Under the pieces are notes generated by a model. The model made no database searches and was not told where the DNA came from. It saw only the letters and a program-made list of their open reading frames with translations. DNA of 64,000 nucleotides from Streptomyces smyrnaeus (GTDB taxonomy: Bacteria > Actinomycetota > Actinomycetes > Streptomycetales > Streptomycetaceae). Positions 24,860 through 33,460 of the stretch are shown here, in pieces. Made by a program: the position numbers and the translations under genes. The first letter of the stretch is position 1; each line of letters opens with the position of its first letter. The stretch is from assembly GCF_017676345.1 (NCBI RefSeq), contig NZ_JAFFZM010000020.1, positions 1 through 64,000 on the forward strand, given 5' to 3'.

Positions 24860-25235
24860 CTGCGGCTTCTGCACCACCGCGGTGCGCTTCGGCGAACGGC
24901 ACGTGCGGCCCCGGTGCGTGAGCGAGCCCTGGCAGTTCCTCGACCGCACCGAACTCGCCGCGCTCGGCATCACGCGCGAGCGCGCCGAACACGAGGTGCT
25001 GTGGGTGACGCCGACCGGAACGGTGTACGGCGGCGCCCAGGCCCTCGCGAAAGCCCTGCTCAGCGCGGGCGGCGCCTGGCCCGTGGCCGGCGCCGTACTG
25101 ACCCTGCCGCCCTTTCGCTGGGCCGCCCACATGGGCTATCGCCTCGTCGCCGCCAACCGCCACCGCCTGCCGGGCGGTACGGCGGCGTGCGCCGTCACCC
25201 GATCCGGCGACCCTGGTGAGGGCCCGACTAGTTGA
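24807..25235 (+). CDS. DCC family thiol-disulfide oxidoreductase (DUF393)
   Basis: The 142-residue protein has the family-defining LVYDGDCGFC at its N-terminus, where the two cysteines form the redox-active CxxC-like site. It continues with EHEVLWVTPTGTVYGGAQALAKAL and a hydrophobic C-terminal part. The physiological substrate is unknown for the family. The best start, an ATG (or GTG four codons on), lies inside the 3' end of padC, so the two genes overlap in different frames and may be coupled. It meets the minus-strand exported-protein gene with overlapping stop codons. Confidence 0.85.
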   Translation: MTPPVTNRPLPVLVYDGDCGFCTTAVRFGERHVRPRCVSEPWQFLDRTELAALGITRERAEHEVLWVTPTGTVYGGAQALAKALLSAGGAWPVAGAVLTLPPFRWAAHMGYRLVAANRHRLPGGTAACAVTRSGDPGEGPTS

Positions 25236-26274
25236 TGGACTGGATCTCCTGGACCGTCACGTCCTGCTGACCGCCGAACTCGCCGGTGGGCAGATCGTTC
25301 TCGCCGGCGCCGTCACTGCCTTCCCACGACGCCTTCCACGTCAGCGTGGAGCTCAAGGTGTACGTCCCGCCGCCCTGGGTCGCCCGCAAATACGTCACCC
25401 CGCACGGCGGCGCCTTCTTCCCGCTCCCCTTCTTGTACGGGGAACCGATGCTGCCGTCACCCTTGATCGCGCACTCACCTGACTCCGGGTGCACCGTCGC
25501 GTCCTCCGTCCCCGGGTCCAGCTTGAGGGAGTCGGGCGTCACCGTCGTCCGCGCCCAGATCTCCTCTCCCCCGCCGAGATCCACGGACGCCTTCACCGAC
25601 AGCGGCCTGTACCGCCCCTTGTCCAGCCACACCCAGGTGGGCAGATTGACCGTCTGCTTGTCCTTCGGATTCAGCTCCACCCGCGTCTCGGGCACCGTGA
25701 TCTGCGCATACGCCAACTTCGAGAGGATCTGCGGACTGATCGCGTTCTCCACGTCGTCCGGCCGCTCACCGTTCTTCACCCAGAACGGCAACCTCGTACA
25801 CGACTCCCGCTTCGCCGCGTCCTTCTCATTCGGATTCGGCACCGCCGCCCAGAACTTCCCCTCACCCTGCTTATCCAGGTTGAAGTCCTTGTACTCGCCC
25901 TCCGAGTACATGTGCCGGATGTCCTGGTCCATCTCCTGCTTGTGAGGACCGTTGTTGGGAGCTCGCCCGGTCAACGAGTACGGCGACGCGTCAACCTTCT
26001 CCTTGAGCTCCTTCGGCGTATACGTGGGTGCGTACCAACACGGCGGCGGCGACCAGTTCCCCACCGGCACGGACAGATTGCCACCCCCACCTTTGCCCCC
26101 GGCGGAACCGCTGCCGGAGTAGTGGACCACTCCTGCGTTAGCGCTGTAGTTCTGGCCCTCCTTGTCGCCGCCCTGGTCGGCGTCGAAGCCTGCGTAGGCG
26201 TACGGCGCTTCCAAACCGAGCACCGTGGCTGCAGCCCCTGCCAACACCGCCGCCCTGATTACTGCTCTTTGCAT
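25228..26274 (-). CDS. Exported protein of unknown function
   Basis: A 348-residue protein with a Sec-type signal peptide (RAAVLAGAAATVLGLEAPYAYA, cleavage expected near residue 28), then a Gly/Ser-rich linker and a domain rich in aromatic residues and two Cys pairs (PPPCWYAP, ESCTRLPF, SGECAIKG, PPCGVTYL). The C-terminal half (GGTYTLSSTLTWKASWEGSDG) looks like a beta-rich fold. No catalytic motif was recognised. The gene overlaps the upstream lipoprotein gene by 16 bp, so the two are co-translated and probably act together at the cell surface. Confidence 0.75.
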   Translation of the reverse strand: MQRAVIRAAVLAGAAATVLGLEAPYAYAGFDADQGGDKEGQNYSANAGVVHYSGSGSAGGKGGGGNLSVPVGNWSPPPCWYAPTYTPKELKEKVDASPYSLTGRAPNNGPHKQEMDQDIRHMYSEGEYKDFNLDKQGEGKFWAAVPNPNEKDAAKRESCTRLPFWVKNGERPDDVENAISPQILSKLAYAQITVPETRVELNPKDKQTVNLPTWVWLDKGRYRPLSVKASVDLGGGEEIWARTTVTPDSLKLDPGTEDATVHPESGECAIKGDGSIGSPYKKGSGKKAPPCGVTYLRATQGGGTYTLSSTLTWKASWEGSDGAGENDLPTGEFGGQQDVTVQEIQSIN

Positions 26275-26954
26275 TGCTTCACCGCCTTCTCCGTGACATC
26301 CACAGACCGGGCTTTCCACGGCGCACCGCCTTCGGAAGGCTTCTGCATCACTACACTGAAGCGGAGAAAGTTCTCTTCAGGCGCACCAGTGTTTCGGATG
26401 ACCTTCCCAGTCTTGATCTGCTTACTGAAGATCTTTCGCTGGTCGGAGCAGAACGCCACCTCAACGAGCTTCCCATCCACCGCGTCCCCGACCTGCTCCT
26501 TGTAGAAGCGCTCAGAGCCGGTAACGGTGTAATTCTTCTTGGCGTGCTGCTCCATCATGTAGGTGGCGTAATCCTGCGCGTCCTGAAGCGGCACTGTGTG
26601 GGCAGCGATCAGCGGATCTTTGGGGCGGTCCTTCACCATGCCGTGCCGGACCACCCTCATATAGTCCGCGGCTCCGTCCAAGGCGGCGGCCTTGTCGGGG
26701 TCGGAGGGCTGGTCCCAGTCGAAGACGAGCTTCACGTCATCGGGCAGTTCGATGTCGCTGGTGCGGAAGTCGGGCTCCTTCTCCTGGGTGCCCTCATTCT
26801 TCTTCGGGCTCGGGGACTTGTCCTTCGAAGAATCCGCGCCCTCGATCTTGTCGCTCTTCGAGTCGCCGTCGTCGCCCCCGCCGCACCCGGCGAGAAGCAG
26901 CGCGGCGGCAGCGGTGGCGGCGGCCAACGAGACGGCGGGGCGGGTGAGGTGCAC
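26259..26954 (-). CDS. Lipoprotein of unknown function
   Basis: The 231-residue product has a lipoprotein signal ending LLLAGC, then a highly charged Lys/Asp/Ser linker (to about residue 60) and a compact domain with DAADYMRVVRHGMVKDRPKDP and VEVAFCSDQRKIFSK. The C-terminal domain recalls the small NTF2-like or DUF-type lipoproteins found on Streptomyces surfaces, but no family is assigned. It is the first gene of a pair with the exported protein downstream. Confidence 0.78.
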   Translation of the reverse strand: MHLTRPAVSLAAATAAAALLLAGCGGGDDGDSKSDKIEGADSSKDKSPSPKKNEGTQEKEPDFRTSDIELPDDVKLVFDWDQPSDPDKAAALDGAADYMRVVRHGMVKDRPKDPLIAAHTVPLQDAQDYATYMMEQHAKKNYTVTGSERFYKEQVGDAVDGKLVEVAFCSDQRKIFSKQIKTGKVIRNTGAPEENFLRFSVVMQKPSEGGAPWKARSVDVTEKAVKQCKEQ

Positions 26955-27096
26955 AGCTGGCTCCCTGTTGCATCAGGTGACTGTCGTGCACCTGACGGTA
27001 GCAGCGGCGCCAACTCCCCACCCAGCGACTTCAGGAGCGGAAAAAGTGGAGGAGAACCGTCCGAAGAAAGGGCAGGGGAAGGGCGGGGCGAAGACA

Positions 27097-27141
27097 AAAC
27101 CGCCGCTTCGCCCGTACGGAGTACGGGCGAAGCGGCGGTTT
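27097..27141 (-). terminator. Perfect 21-bp-stem hairpin terminator after the DUF3039 gene
   Basis: AAACCGCCGCTTCGCCCGTAC and its exact reverse complement are separated by only 3 nt. Read on the minus strand, the stem is followed by TTTTG, and it lies about 55 bp after the DUF3039 stop. The other side has no T-run but the hairpin could still block transcription in both directions. Confidence 0.85.
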
Positions 27142-27197
27142 GCGGTACGCGCGTGACGCGTGAGCGCGGGGGCGCGGAGCGAGAACGCGTGGGCGGG

Positions 27198-27494
27198 CTA
27201 CTTCTTGTCGCCGCCCTTGCCGTCCTTGCCGTTCTTGTCCCCGCCGGGACCCATGGTCTCGTAGATCTCCTTGCACATCGGGCAGACCGGGTACTTCTTC
27301 GGGTCGCGACCCGGGACCCAGACCTTCCCGCAGAGCGCGACGACGGGCGTCCCGTCCATCGCGCTCGCCATGATCTTGTCCTTCTGGACATAGTGGGCGA
27401 ACCGCTCGTGATCGCCATCACCGTGCGACGTCTGCGGGGTCGGTTCGACGAGTGTGCCGGTGCCCGCCCCGCGCTCGGGCTCAAGAGTGCTCAT
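27198..27494 (-). CDS. DUF3039 domain-containing protein
   Basis: A conserved 98-residue actinobacterial protein. The core GDHERFAHYVQKDKIMASAMDGTPVVALCGKVWVPGRDP ends in KYPVCPMCKEIY, giving a Cys...CxxC arrangement that could bind zinc. The C-terminal tail is Gly/Lys/Asp-rich. No function is known. The ATG at MSTLEPERG matches the usual family start; one more ATG lies three codons upstream. Its place next to yqgE and murA is conserved in Streptomyces as I recall. Confidence 0.88.
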   Translation of the reverse strand: MSTLEPERGAGTGTLVEPTPQTSHGDGDHERFAHYVQKDKIMASAMDGTPVVALCGKVWVPGRDPKKYPVCPMCKEIYETMGPGGDKNGKDGKGGDKK

Positions 27495-27666
27495 GCAGTC
27501 CAAGGGTACTCATGCGACCGGAACACGTCAGGCATGGGCCGTGGCCCGCGTCACCCGTCGGGAGCCTTGCGCGGACCCGTGTTCGGCTCCGCTTCCTGGC
27601 TCCCCCGGGGACGGTCTCCGTGGCCTCGGGGGACGGCCTTCCGGCTGGCCCCGGTCGGTACGGGCC

Positions 27667-28578
27667 TCAGTTCAGCGACGGGTCGTCCGGGTACGTCGCC
27701 ACCAGCGCCAACTCGCTGCGCTGTCTGCGCAGTACGGACCGCCACAGGCGCTCGGGGGCCGGGGACGAGACATCGCCGGGCTCCGACTCGACCACGTACC
27801 ACGCGCCCTCCGACAGCTCCTTCTCCAGCTGTCCCGGGCCCCAGCCCGCGTATCCGGCGAAGATCCGCAGCGAGCCGAGCTCGGCGGCGAGCAGTTCGGG
27901 CGGTGCCTCCAGGTCGACGAGGCCGATGGCGCCGTGCACCCGGCGCCAGCCGAGGGGGCCGTCCGTGTCCAGGACGGTGTCGGTGTCGGCCTCGGGGCCG
28001 ATTCCGGCGGCGGCTCCGGGGTCCGCCTCGGCGGTGTCGGCGCCCTCCGTATCGCCACCGGAAGCGCTCTCACCTGCGGTCTCCCGCTTGCCGGTGGCGC
28101 TGCCGCGCCCGGTGGCGGGGCCACCGGGCCCGGGGGCGTTCTCCGCCGGGCCACGCGTGGCGTCCGGCCGGTCCACCGGCCGTCCGCCGGGCTCTTCCGC
28201 CTGCTTGCCCGGGGGCTGCGCGCTGTCCGCCGTGGGGGCTCTCTTCTCGTCCGACGCGGCGCCCGGGCCGCCGTCGACCGCGCGGCCGGGGCCGCCGTCG
28301 GTGCGGTCGCCTCTGCCGGAGGGGACCACGGCGACGCCCAGCGCGGCGTCCAGCGAGACGGGGCCGCCCTGGAAGACGACTCCGGGCTCGCCGGTGAGCG
28401 CGGCCCACGGCTCCAGGATGTCGCTGACGTCCACCGGGGTGGGACGGTTGAGGACCACGCCCAGTGAGCCCTCCTCGTCATGGTCGAGGAGGAGCACCAC
28501 CGCGCGGTCGAAGTTCGGATCGGCCAGCACCGGTGTGGCGACGAGCAGTCGTCCGGTGAGCGAGGACACCTCGGTCAT
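27667..28578 (-). CDS. YqgE/AlgH family protein with large low-complexity insertion
   Basis: The 303-residue protein keeps the conserved YqgE halves: N-terminal LTGRLLVATPVLADPNFDRAVVLLLDHDEEGSLGVVLNRP and GVVFQGGPVSLDAALGVAV, and C-terminal VHGAIGLVDLEAPPELL and LRIFAGYAGWGPGQLEKEL. Between them (about residues 90-210) lies a Gly/Pro/Asp/Glu-rich, probably disordered segment that roughly doubles the normal 190-residue length. The function of the family is not settled. It is divergent from murA. Confidence 0.9.
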   Translation of the reverse strand: MTEVSSLTGRLLVATPVLADPNFDRAVVLLLDHDEEGSLGVVLNRPTPVDVSDILEPWAALTGEPGVVFQGGPVSLDAALGVAVVPSGRGDRTDGGPGRAVDGGPGAASDEKRAPTADSAQPPGKQAEEPGGRPVDRPDATRGPAENAPGPGGPATGRGSATGKRETAGESASGGDTEGADTAEADPGAAAGIGPEADTDTVLDTDGPLGWRRVHGAIGLVDLEAPPELLAAELGSLRIFAGYAGWGPGQLEKELSEGAWYVVESEPGDVSSPAPERLWRSVLRRQRSELALVATYPDDPSLN

Positions 28579-28916
28579 ACGGCAATGATCCCGCACCTGC
28601 GCCGTTTGCGGGACCCAATGGCCGGATCGGGGCCCCCACCGGGCCCGCCCCACGCCTCAGCCCCGCCTCACCCGCGCCCCATCGCACCCCGTGCACGCCC
28701 CGTCCACGCCCCGCCCGCGCCCCACCCTGACGCCGCGCACCGTTGCGCGGCACGACAGCCACCGGTTTCGCAGTACGGCAGGTAACGGGCAAATCACCCT
28801 ACGTGTTATTGCTGACCTGTGACAGTCCCCGGCCCCCCTCGGACTTGGGTCCGCACCGGACGAGGCCATTACGCTTGCCTGTTGTCCCATCCCGTCTCGC
28901 GGAATCGCGGAGATCC
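28579..28916. other. Intergenic region between divergent yqgE and murA
   Basis: This 338-bp gap must carry the promoters of both genes. The yqgE-proximal half is an almost pure C-rich stretch with loose CGCCCC(G/A)CCC repeats; the murA-proximal half is more balanced. I found no convincing -35/-10 pair or operator and no open frame that looks coding. Confidence 0.5.
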
Positions 28917-30245
28917 ATGACCGACAGCCCAGCCGACGTACTCCTCGTCCACGGTGGCGCCCCGCTCGAGGGCGAGCTCCGTGTCCGGGGTGCGAAGAAC
29001 CTCGTTCCCAAGGCCATGGTCGCCGCGCTGCTGGGCAGTGAACCGAGCCGACTGCGCAACGTGCCTGACATCCGGGATGTCCGGGTCGTCCGTGGGCTGC
29101 TCCAGCTGCACGGTGTGACGGTCCGCACCGGGGACGAGTCCGGCGAGCTGGTGCTCGACCCCTCCCACGTGGAGAGCGCCAACGTCGCGGACATCGACGC
29201 GCACGCGGGCTCCTCCCGCATCCCGATCCTGTTCTGCGGTCCGCTGCTGCACCGGCTGGGGCACGCCTTCATCCCGGGTCTGGGCGGCTGCGACATCGGC
29301 GGTCGTCCGGTGGACTTCCACTTCGACGTGCTGCGCAAGTTCGGCGCGACGATCGAGAAGCGCGCCGACGGGCAGTATCTGGAGGCCCCGCAGCGGCTGC
29401 GCGGCACCAAGATCCGGCTGCCGTACCCGTCGGTCGGCTCCACGGAGCAGGTGCTGCTGACGGCGGTGCTGGCGGACGGTGTCACCGAGCTGTCGAACGC
29501 GGCGGTCGAGCCGGAGATCGAGGACCTGATCTGCGTGCTGCAGAAGATGGGCGCGATCATCTCGATGGACACCGACCGGACCATCCGGATCACGGGCGTC
29601 GACAAGCTGGGCGGCTACACCCACCGCGCCCTGCCCGACCGGCTGGAGGCGGCCTCCTGGGCGAGCGCGGCGCTGGCGACCGAGGGCAGCGTGTTCGTGC
29701 GCGGTGCCGAGCAGAAGTCGATGATCGCCTTCCTCAACACCTTCCGGAAGGTGGGCGGCGCCTTCGAGATCGGTGACGAGGGCATCCGCTTCTGGCACCC
29801 GGGCGGCCCGCTGAACGCCATCGCGCTGGAGACGGACGTCCACCCCGGCTTCCAGACGGACTGGCAGCAGCCGCTGGTGGTGGCGCTGACCCAGGCGTCG
29901 GGGCTGTCGATCGTGCACGAGACGGTGTACGAGTCGCGCCTGGGCTTCACCTCGGCGCTCAACCAGATGGGCGCGCACATCCAGCTGTACCGCGAGTGCC
30001 TGGGCGGGATGCCGTGCCGCTTCGGCCAGCGCAACTTCCTGCACTCGGCGGTGGTTTCCGGGCCGACGAAGCTCCAGGGCAGCGACCTGGTCATTCCGGA
30101 CCTGCGCGGCGGCTTCTCGTATCTGATCGCCGCGCTGGCCGCGCAGGGCACCTCGCGGGTGCACGGCATCGACCTGATCAACCGCGGCTACGAGAACTTC
30201 CAGCAGAAGCTGGTCGAACTGGGCGCCAAGGTCGACCGCCCCTAG
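28917..30245 (+). CDS. murA: UDP-N-acetylglucosamine 1-carboxyvinyltransferase
   Basis: MurA transfers enolpyruvate from PEP to UDP-GlcNAc, the first committed step of peptidoglycan precursor synthesis in the cytoplasm. The 442-residue protein has the two inside-out alpha/beta domains, GAKNLVPKAMVAALL near the N-terminus, and the active-site loop GGCDIGGRPVDFHFDVL with the PEP- and fosfomycin-reactive cysteine present near residue 125. PDLRGGFSYLIAALAAQG lies near the C-terminus. ATG at TDSPADV was chosen because longer frames read into the C-rich intergenic region. Monocistronic, ended by the hairpin downstream. Confidence 0.95.
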   Translation: MTDSPADVLLVHGGAPLEGELRVRGAKNLVPKAMVAALLGSEPSRLRNVPDIRDVRVVRGLLQLHGVTVRTGDESGELVLDPSHVESANVADIDAHAGSSRIPILFCGPLLHRLGHAFIPGLGGCDIGGRPVDFHFDVLRKFGATIEKRADGQYLEAPQRLRGTKIRLPYPSVGSTEQVLLTAVLADGVTELSNAAVEPEIEDLICVLQKMGAIISMDTDRTIRITGVDKLGGYTHRALPDRLEAASWASAALATEGSVFVRGAEQKSMIAFLNTFRKVGGAFEIGDEGIRFWHPGGPLNAIALETDVHPGFQTDWQQPLVVALTQASGLSIVHETVYESRLGFTSALNQMGAHIQLYRECLGGMPCRFGQRNFLHSAVVSGPTKLQGSDLVIPDLRGGFSYLIAALAAQGTSRVHGIDLINRGYENFQQKLVELGAKVDRP

Positions 30246-30351
30246 GCGGTTTCGACTCTTCGACTGTTCGGCGGTTTCGGCTGTTCCCGGCCGGTCGGTT
30301 CAGCGGCTGTTCCGGCCCGCCCGCCGGCCGGTTCGGGGGCTGTGCCGCACA

Positions 30352-30397
30352 AAGCCCCCGGCGCACCGGTCGTCACCGGTGTGTGCGCCGGGGGCTT
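30352..30397. terminator. Bidirectional hairpin between murA and the phosphodiesterase gene
   Basis: AAGCCCCCGGCGCAC pairs perfectly with GTGCGCCGGGGGCTT across a 16-nt loop that can itself fold on ACCGGT. It lies in the gap between convergent genes, about 105 bp after the murA stop and 35 bp from the opposing stop. Confidence 0.8.
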
Positions 30398-30432
30398 CGG
30401 CATGCCGGGCCGCGTCCCGGTGGGCGGGGCCG

Positions 30433-31443
30433 TCAGCCCGCCGTCACCGGGTAGTGGTCCGACAGGTTGTCGTAGGTGTACTCCTTGCCCCAGCTGGAGA
30501 CCGTCCAGGGCTCGGTCTGCTCCTTGACCACGTGGTTCGTCCAGCTGTCGGGGCGTACGTGTCCGCTGCGGTGCAGGACGTGGTCGAGGTCCTCGCTCGG
30601 GGCCTGCGGGTAGCGGTCGGCGGCGATGGAGTTCTCCCGCGTGTCGAAGGAGTGGGGGTGGCCCGTGCGTGCGTCGGCGGGTACGACTCCGGCGTCGGAC
30701 AGCATCGAGGCGTACTCGTCGCCGTGCCGGTCGACGTTCAGGTCCCCGGCCACCATGACCTGTTCGTCGGCCGGGATGTGCTTGGCGTCCAGGAAGGCGT
30801 CGATCGCCTTGAACTGCTTCGCGCGGACGGCTCTGCCACCGCCGTTCCCGCCTTCGGCGCACGCGGAGTCGGTGGCCTGGGTGTGGGTTCCCACGATGTG
30901 CACCCGGGTGCCGTTCACGTCCAGCACCGCGTAGACGAAGCCCTTGTTGGAGAACTTGTCGGAGCCGCACGCGTCCGCGTACACGTACTGCTCCCGGTGC
31001 ACGATGGGCCACTTGCTGAGCAGGGTGACTCCGCCGTCCTCGGGGGTGAGGCCCGAGTACGCGCCGCCCGTGGCGTCCCAGCCGCTCCTGCTGCGGCCCA
31101 CCACCGGTGTCTGGTGCGGGTAGCTGTCGGCGGCGTGCTGCTTCAGCGCGTCGGCCGAGGAGTTGTCGAACGCTTCTTGGAGGACGACCACGTCCTTGCC
31201 CTGGAAGAAGTCCGCCTCGGGGATGGTCCGCGCGCGATGGTCCTGTCCCCAGTTGGGGTAGAGGTTCTTGCTGAACAGGAAGGTGTTGTAGGTGAGCACC
31301 TGGAGCCGGGGGGTGTCCCCGGGCTGCTGCTGAGCCGCTGCTGTCGCGGCTCCCGCCGGGGCGGCCCCGAGCAGAGCGGCGGTGGCGGCCAGAGCGGTTG
31401 CCGCCGCGGCGGCGCCGAGTACGGTGCGTCGGTCGGTGGTCAC
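30433..31443 (-). CDS. Secreted sphingomyelinase-like phosphodiesterase (EEP fold)
   Basis: The 336-residue protein has a twin-arginine-like leader (TTDRRTVLGAAAAATALAATAALLGAAPAGA) and an endonuclease/exonuclease/phosphatase domain. Blocks typical of bacterial neutral sphingomyelinase C are LQVLTYNTFLF, DVVVLQEAFDN, GFVYAVLDVNGTRVHIVGTHTQA, VMVAGDLNVDRHGDEY (near 231) and the final SDHYPV. It should cleave sphingomyelin or a related phospholipid to ceramide and phosphocholine outside the cell. Its GTG shares bases with the stop of the ABC ATPase gene (GTGA), so it is the last gene of the importer operon. Confidence 0.88.
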   Translation of the reverse strand: MTTDRRTVLGAAAAATALAATAALLGAAPAGAATAAAQQQPGDTPRLQVLTYNTFLFSKNLYPNWGQDHRARTIPEADFFQGKDVVVLQEAFDNSSADALKQHAADSYPHQTPVVGRSRSGWDATGGAYSGLTPEDGGVTLLSKWPIVHREQYVYADACGSDKFSNKGFVYAVLDVNGTRVHIVGTHTQATDSACAEGGNGGGRAVRAKQFKAIDAFLDAKHIPADEQVMVAGDLNVDRHGDEYASMLSDAGVVPADARTGHPHSFDTRENSIAADRYPQAPSEDLDHVLHRSGHVRPDSWTNHVVKEQTEPWTVSSWGKEYTYDNLSDHYPVTAG

Positions 31444-32546
31444 GCGGCCTCCTCCACCAGCACGGGCTTCTCGTGCGGGGTGAGGGTGCAGCGTGCGCCC
31501 GGTGTGAGGGCGTCGGCTTCCCAACTGGGCAGGTCGGCCTTGGCCTCGGCGCCCGAGTCGGTGGTCAGCAGGAGGCGGGTGGTGCTGCCGAGGAAGGTGG
31601 CGACCCGGACGGTCGCCGCCTCGCCGTCCGCGTCCGTACCGGTGCGCACTTTCAGTCCCTCGGGGCGCAGGAGTACCTCCACCGTTCGCCCGGTGCCGGG
31701 GCACTCCCCGTGCACCGGCAGCCGGCGTCCCAGCACCTCGACGGTGCCGCCGTCGCGTACGACGCCGGGGAGGCGGTTCATCGTGCCGACGAACTCGGCG
31801 ACGAAGGGCGTCGTCGGCCGTTCGTACAGCTCGTTCGGCGCGGCGCACTGCTCCAGCCGGCCGTCCTTCATCACGGCGACGCGGTCGGCCATCGACAGTG
31901 CCTCCTCCTGGTCGTGGGTGACGAAGACGGTGGTGATGCCCAGCTCCAGCTGGAGGCGGCGGATCTCCTCGCGCAGTTGGAGCCGCACCTTGGCGTCGAG
32001 CGCGGACAGCGGCTCGTCCAGCAGCAGCATCCGGGGCCGGATGGCCAGCGCGCGGGCGAGGGCGACACGCTGCTGCTGACCGCCGGAGAGCTGGTGCGGA
32101 TAGTGCTTCTCGCGCCCCGGCAGCCCCACCAGCTCCAGCAACTCCTCGGCGCGTGCGGCGCGCTCGGCCTTGGAGACTTTGCGTACGCGCAGCCCGTAGG
32201 CGACGTTCTCGGCGGCCGTCATGGTGGGGAAGAGGCTGTAGGACTGGAAGACCATGCCGATGTCGCGCCGGTTGGCGGGTACGGCGGTCACGTCCTCGTC
32301 GCCGATGAGCAGTTCGCCCGTGTCCGCGGTCTCGAAGCCGGCGATGATGCGCAGCGCCGTGGTCTTGCCGCAGCCGGACGGGCCGAGCAGGGCGACGAGT
32401 TCGCCGGGGGCGATGTCCAGGTCGAGTCCGTCGAGCGCGGTCGTGGCGCCGAAGGAGCGCCGCAGCCCGCGCAGCCGCAGGCCGACGCCGCCCGCGCCGG
32501 GCGAGGCCGGTGTCGCCTGCTGCACGGTGGTGGCGGTGGTGGTCAT
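31440..32546 (-). CDS. ABC importer ATP-binding protein (2-aminoethylphosphonate/spermidine/iron type)
   Basis: The 368-residue ATPase powers the importer. Walker A GPSGCGKTT (near 52), signature LSGGQQQR (near 155), Walker B LLLDEPLSALD and the switch VTHDQEEAL are all present, followed by a TOBE domain (about 270-365) that may bind substrate or regulate transport. Its ATG overlaps the upstream permease stop (ATGA), and its stop overlaps the start of the phosphodiesterase gene. The closest transporters by layout are the PhnSTUV 2-aminoethylphosphonate and Fbp/Pot families; substrate is inferred from neighbours. Confidence 0.92.
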   Translation of the reverse strand: MTTTATTVQQATPASPGAGGVGLRLRGLRRSFGATTALDGLDLDIAPGELVALLGPSGCGKTTALRIIAGFETADTGELLIGDEDVTAVPANRRDIGMVFQSYSLFPTMTAAENVAYGLRVRKVSKAERAARAEELLELVGLPGREKHYPHQLSGGQQQRVALARALAIRPRMLLLDEPLSALDAKVRLQLREEIRRLQLELGITTVFVTHDQEEALSMADRVAVMKDGRLEQCAAPNELYERPTTPFVAEFVGTMNRLPGVVRDGGTVEVLGRRLPVHGECPGTGRTVEVLLRPEGLKVRTGTDADGEAATVRVATFLGSTTRLLLTTDSGAEAKADLPSWEADALTPGARCTLTPHEKPVLVEEAA

Positions 32547-33460
32547 ACGGTCGTTCTCCTCCGGTTGCCGGTCCGGTTCCGGTCGCGGTCGCGATTGCGG
32601 TTGCGGTTGCGCCCGCCGGCGAGGTTGGTGAGCAGGAGCAGCAGGCCCCAGGTGATGAGCAGGCTGAGCATGGCGGCGGCGACGGACAGCTGGGCCTCGT
32701 ACTCGCCGACGTGCACCATCCACACGGAGAACGGTTCGAACCCGAGCACGTTCGCCACGGTGAACTCGCCCAGCACCATGGCCAGGCTGAGCACCGCGCC
32801 GCTGACGATGGCGGGCCGCAGGTTGGGCACCACGACGCGGCACAGTGTGCCCGGCCGCGAGGCGCCGAGGCTGCGTGAGGCTTCCACCAGCGTCTTCAGA
32901 TCGACGGCGCGCAGTCCCCCGTCCAGCGAACGGTAGAGGAACGGCAGCGACATGACGGTGTAGACGAGGACGAGGACGAGCGGGAAGTTCTTGTCGTGCA
33001 GCGCCTGGAAGGTGCCCCACAGCGGGGTGGTCCGCAGGTCGTCCTCCCAGGAGAGCACCGTGCTGACCCCGGCCACGAGCGCGATCGGCGGCATGATGAG
33101 CGGCACCATGCACAGCACCTCGACCACCCGGCGCAGCTTGGGCAGCCGCAGCGTGACGACGACCATGGTGGGCACCATCAGCAGCAGGCCGAGTGCCACG
33201 GTCGCCAGGCCGAGCCGTACCGACAGGCCGAGGCTGGTGGCCATGCCGCCGTCGCGCAGGCCCTTGGCGTACGCGCCGAAGGTGAGCCCCTTGCCGGGGT
33301 CGTCGACGGTGAACCACAACGAGGCGGCGACGGGGACGAGGAAGTAGAGCGCGGCCAGCAGCAGGACGAGGACGCTGCCGTACGGGCGGCTGCGCAGCGG
33401 GCGCCCGGGCTGGCGGGGAGTCGCGGTGCGGGTGCGGGGAGTGGCGGTCATCCCAGCCAT
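32543..33460 (-). CDS. ABC importer permease 2 (PhnV/PotC-like)
   Basis: A 305-residue permease with about six spans (VLVLLLAALYFLVPVAASLWF first) and the coupling loop VEASRSLGASRPGTLCRVVVP. The C-terminus is an odd (RN/RD)n tail, GGRNRNRNRDRDRNRTGNRRR, from a short nucleotide repeat. Two ATGs are possible; I prefer the first (AGMTATP) because GGAG lies 6 nt upstream, which makes it overlap the previous gene by 13 bp. The second forms an ATGA overlap. Confidence 0.88.
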   Translation of the reverse strand: MAGMTATPRTRTATPRQPGRPLRSRPYGSVLVLLLAALYFLVPVAASLWFTVDDPGKGLTFGAYAKGLRDGGMATSLGLSVRLGLATVALGLLLMVPTMVVVTLRLPKLRRVVEVLCMVPLIMPPIALVAGVSTVLSWEDDLRTTPLWGTFQALHDKNFPLVLVLVYTVMSLPFLYRSLDGGLRAVDLKTLVEASRSLGASRPGTLCRVVVPNLRPAIVSGAVLSLAMVLGEFTVANVLGFEPFSVWMVHVGEYEAQLSVAAAMLSLLITWGLLLLLTNLAGGRNRNRNRDRDRNRTGNRRRTTV

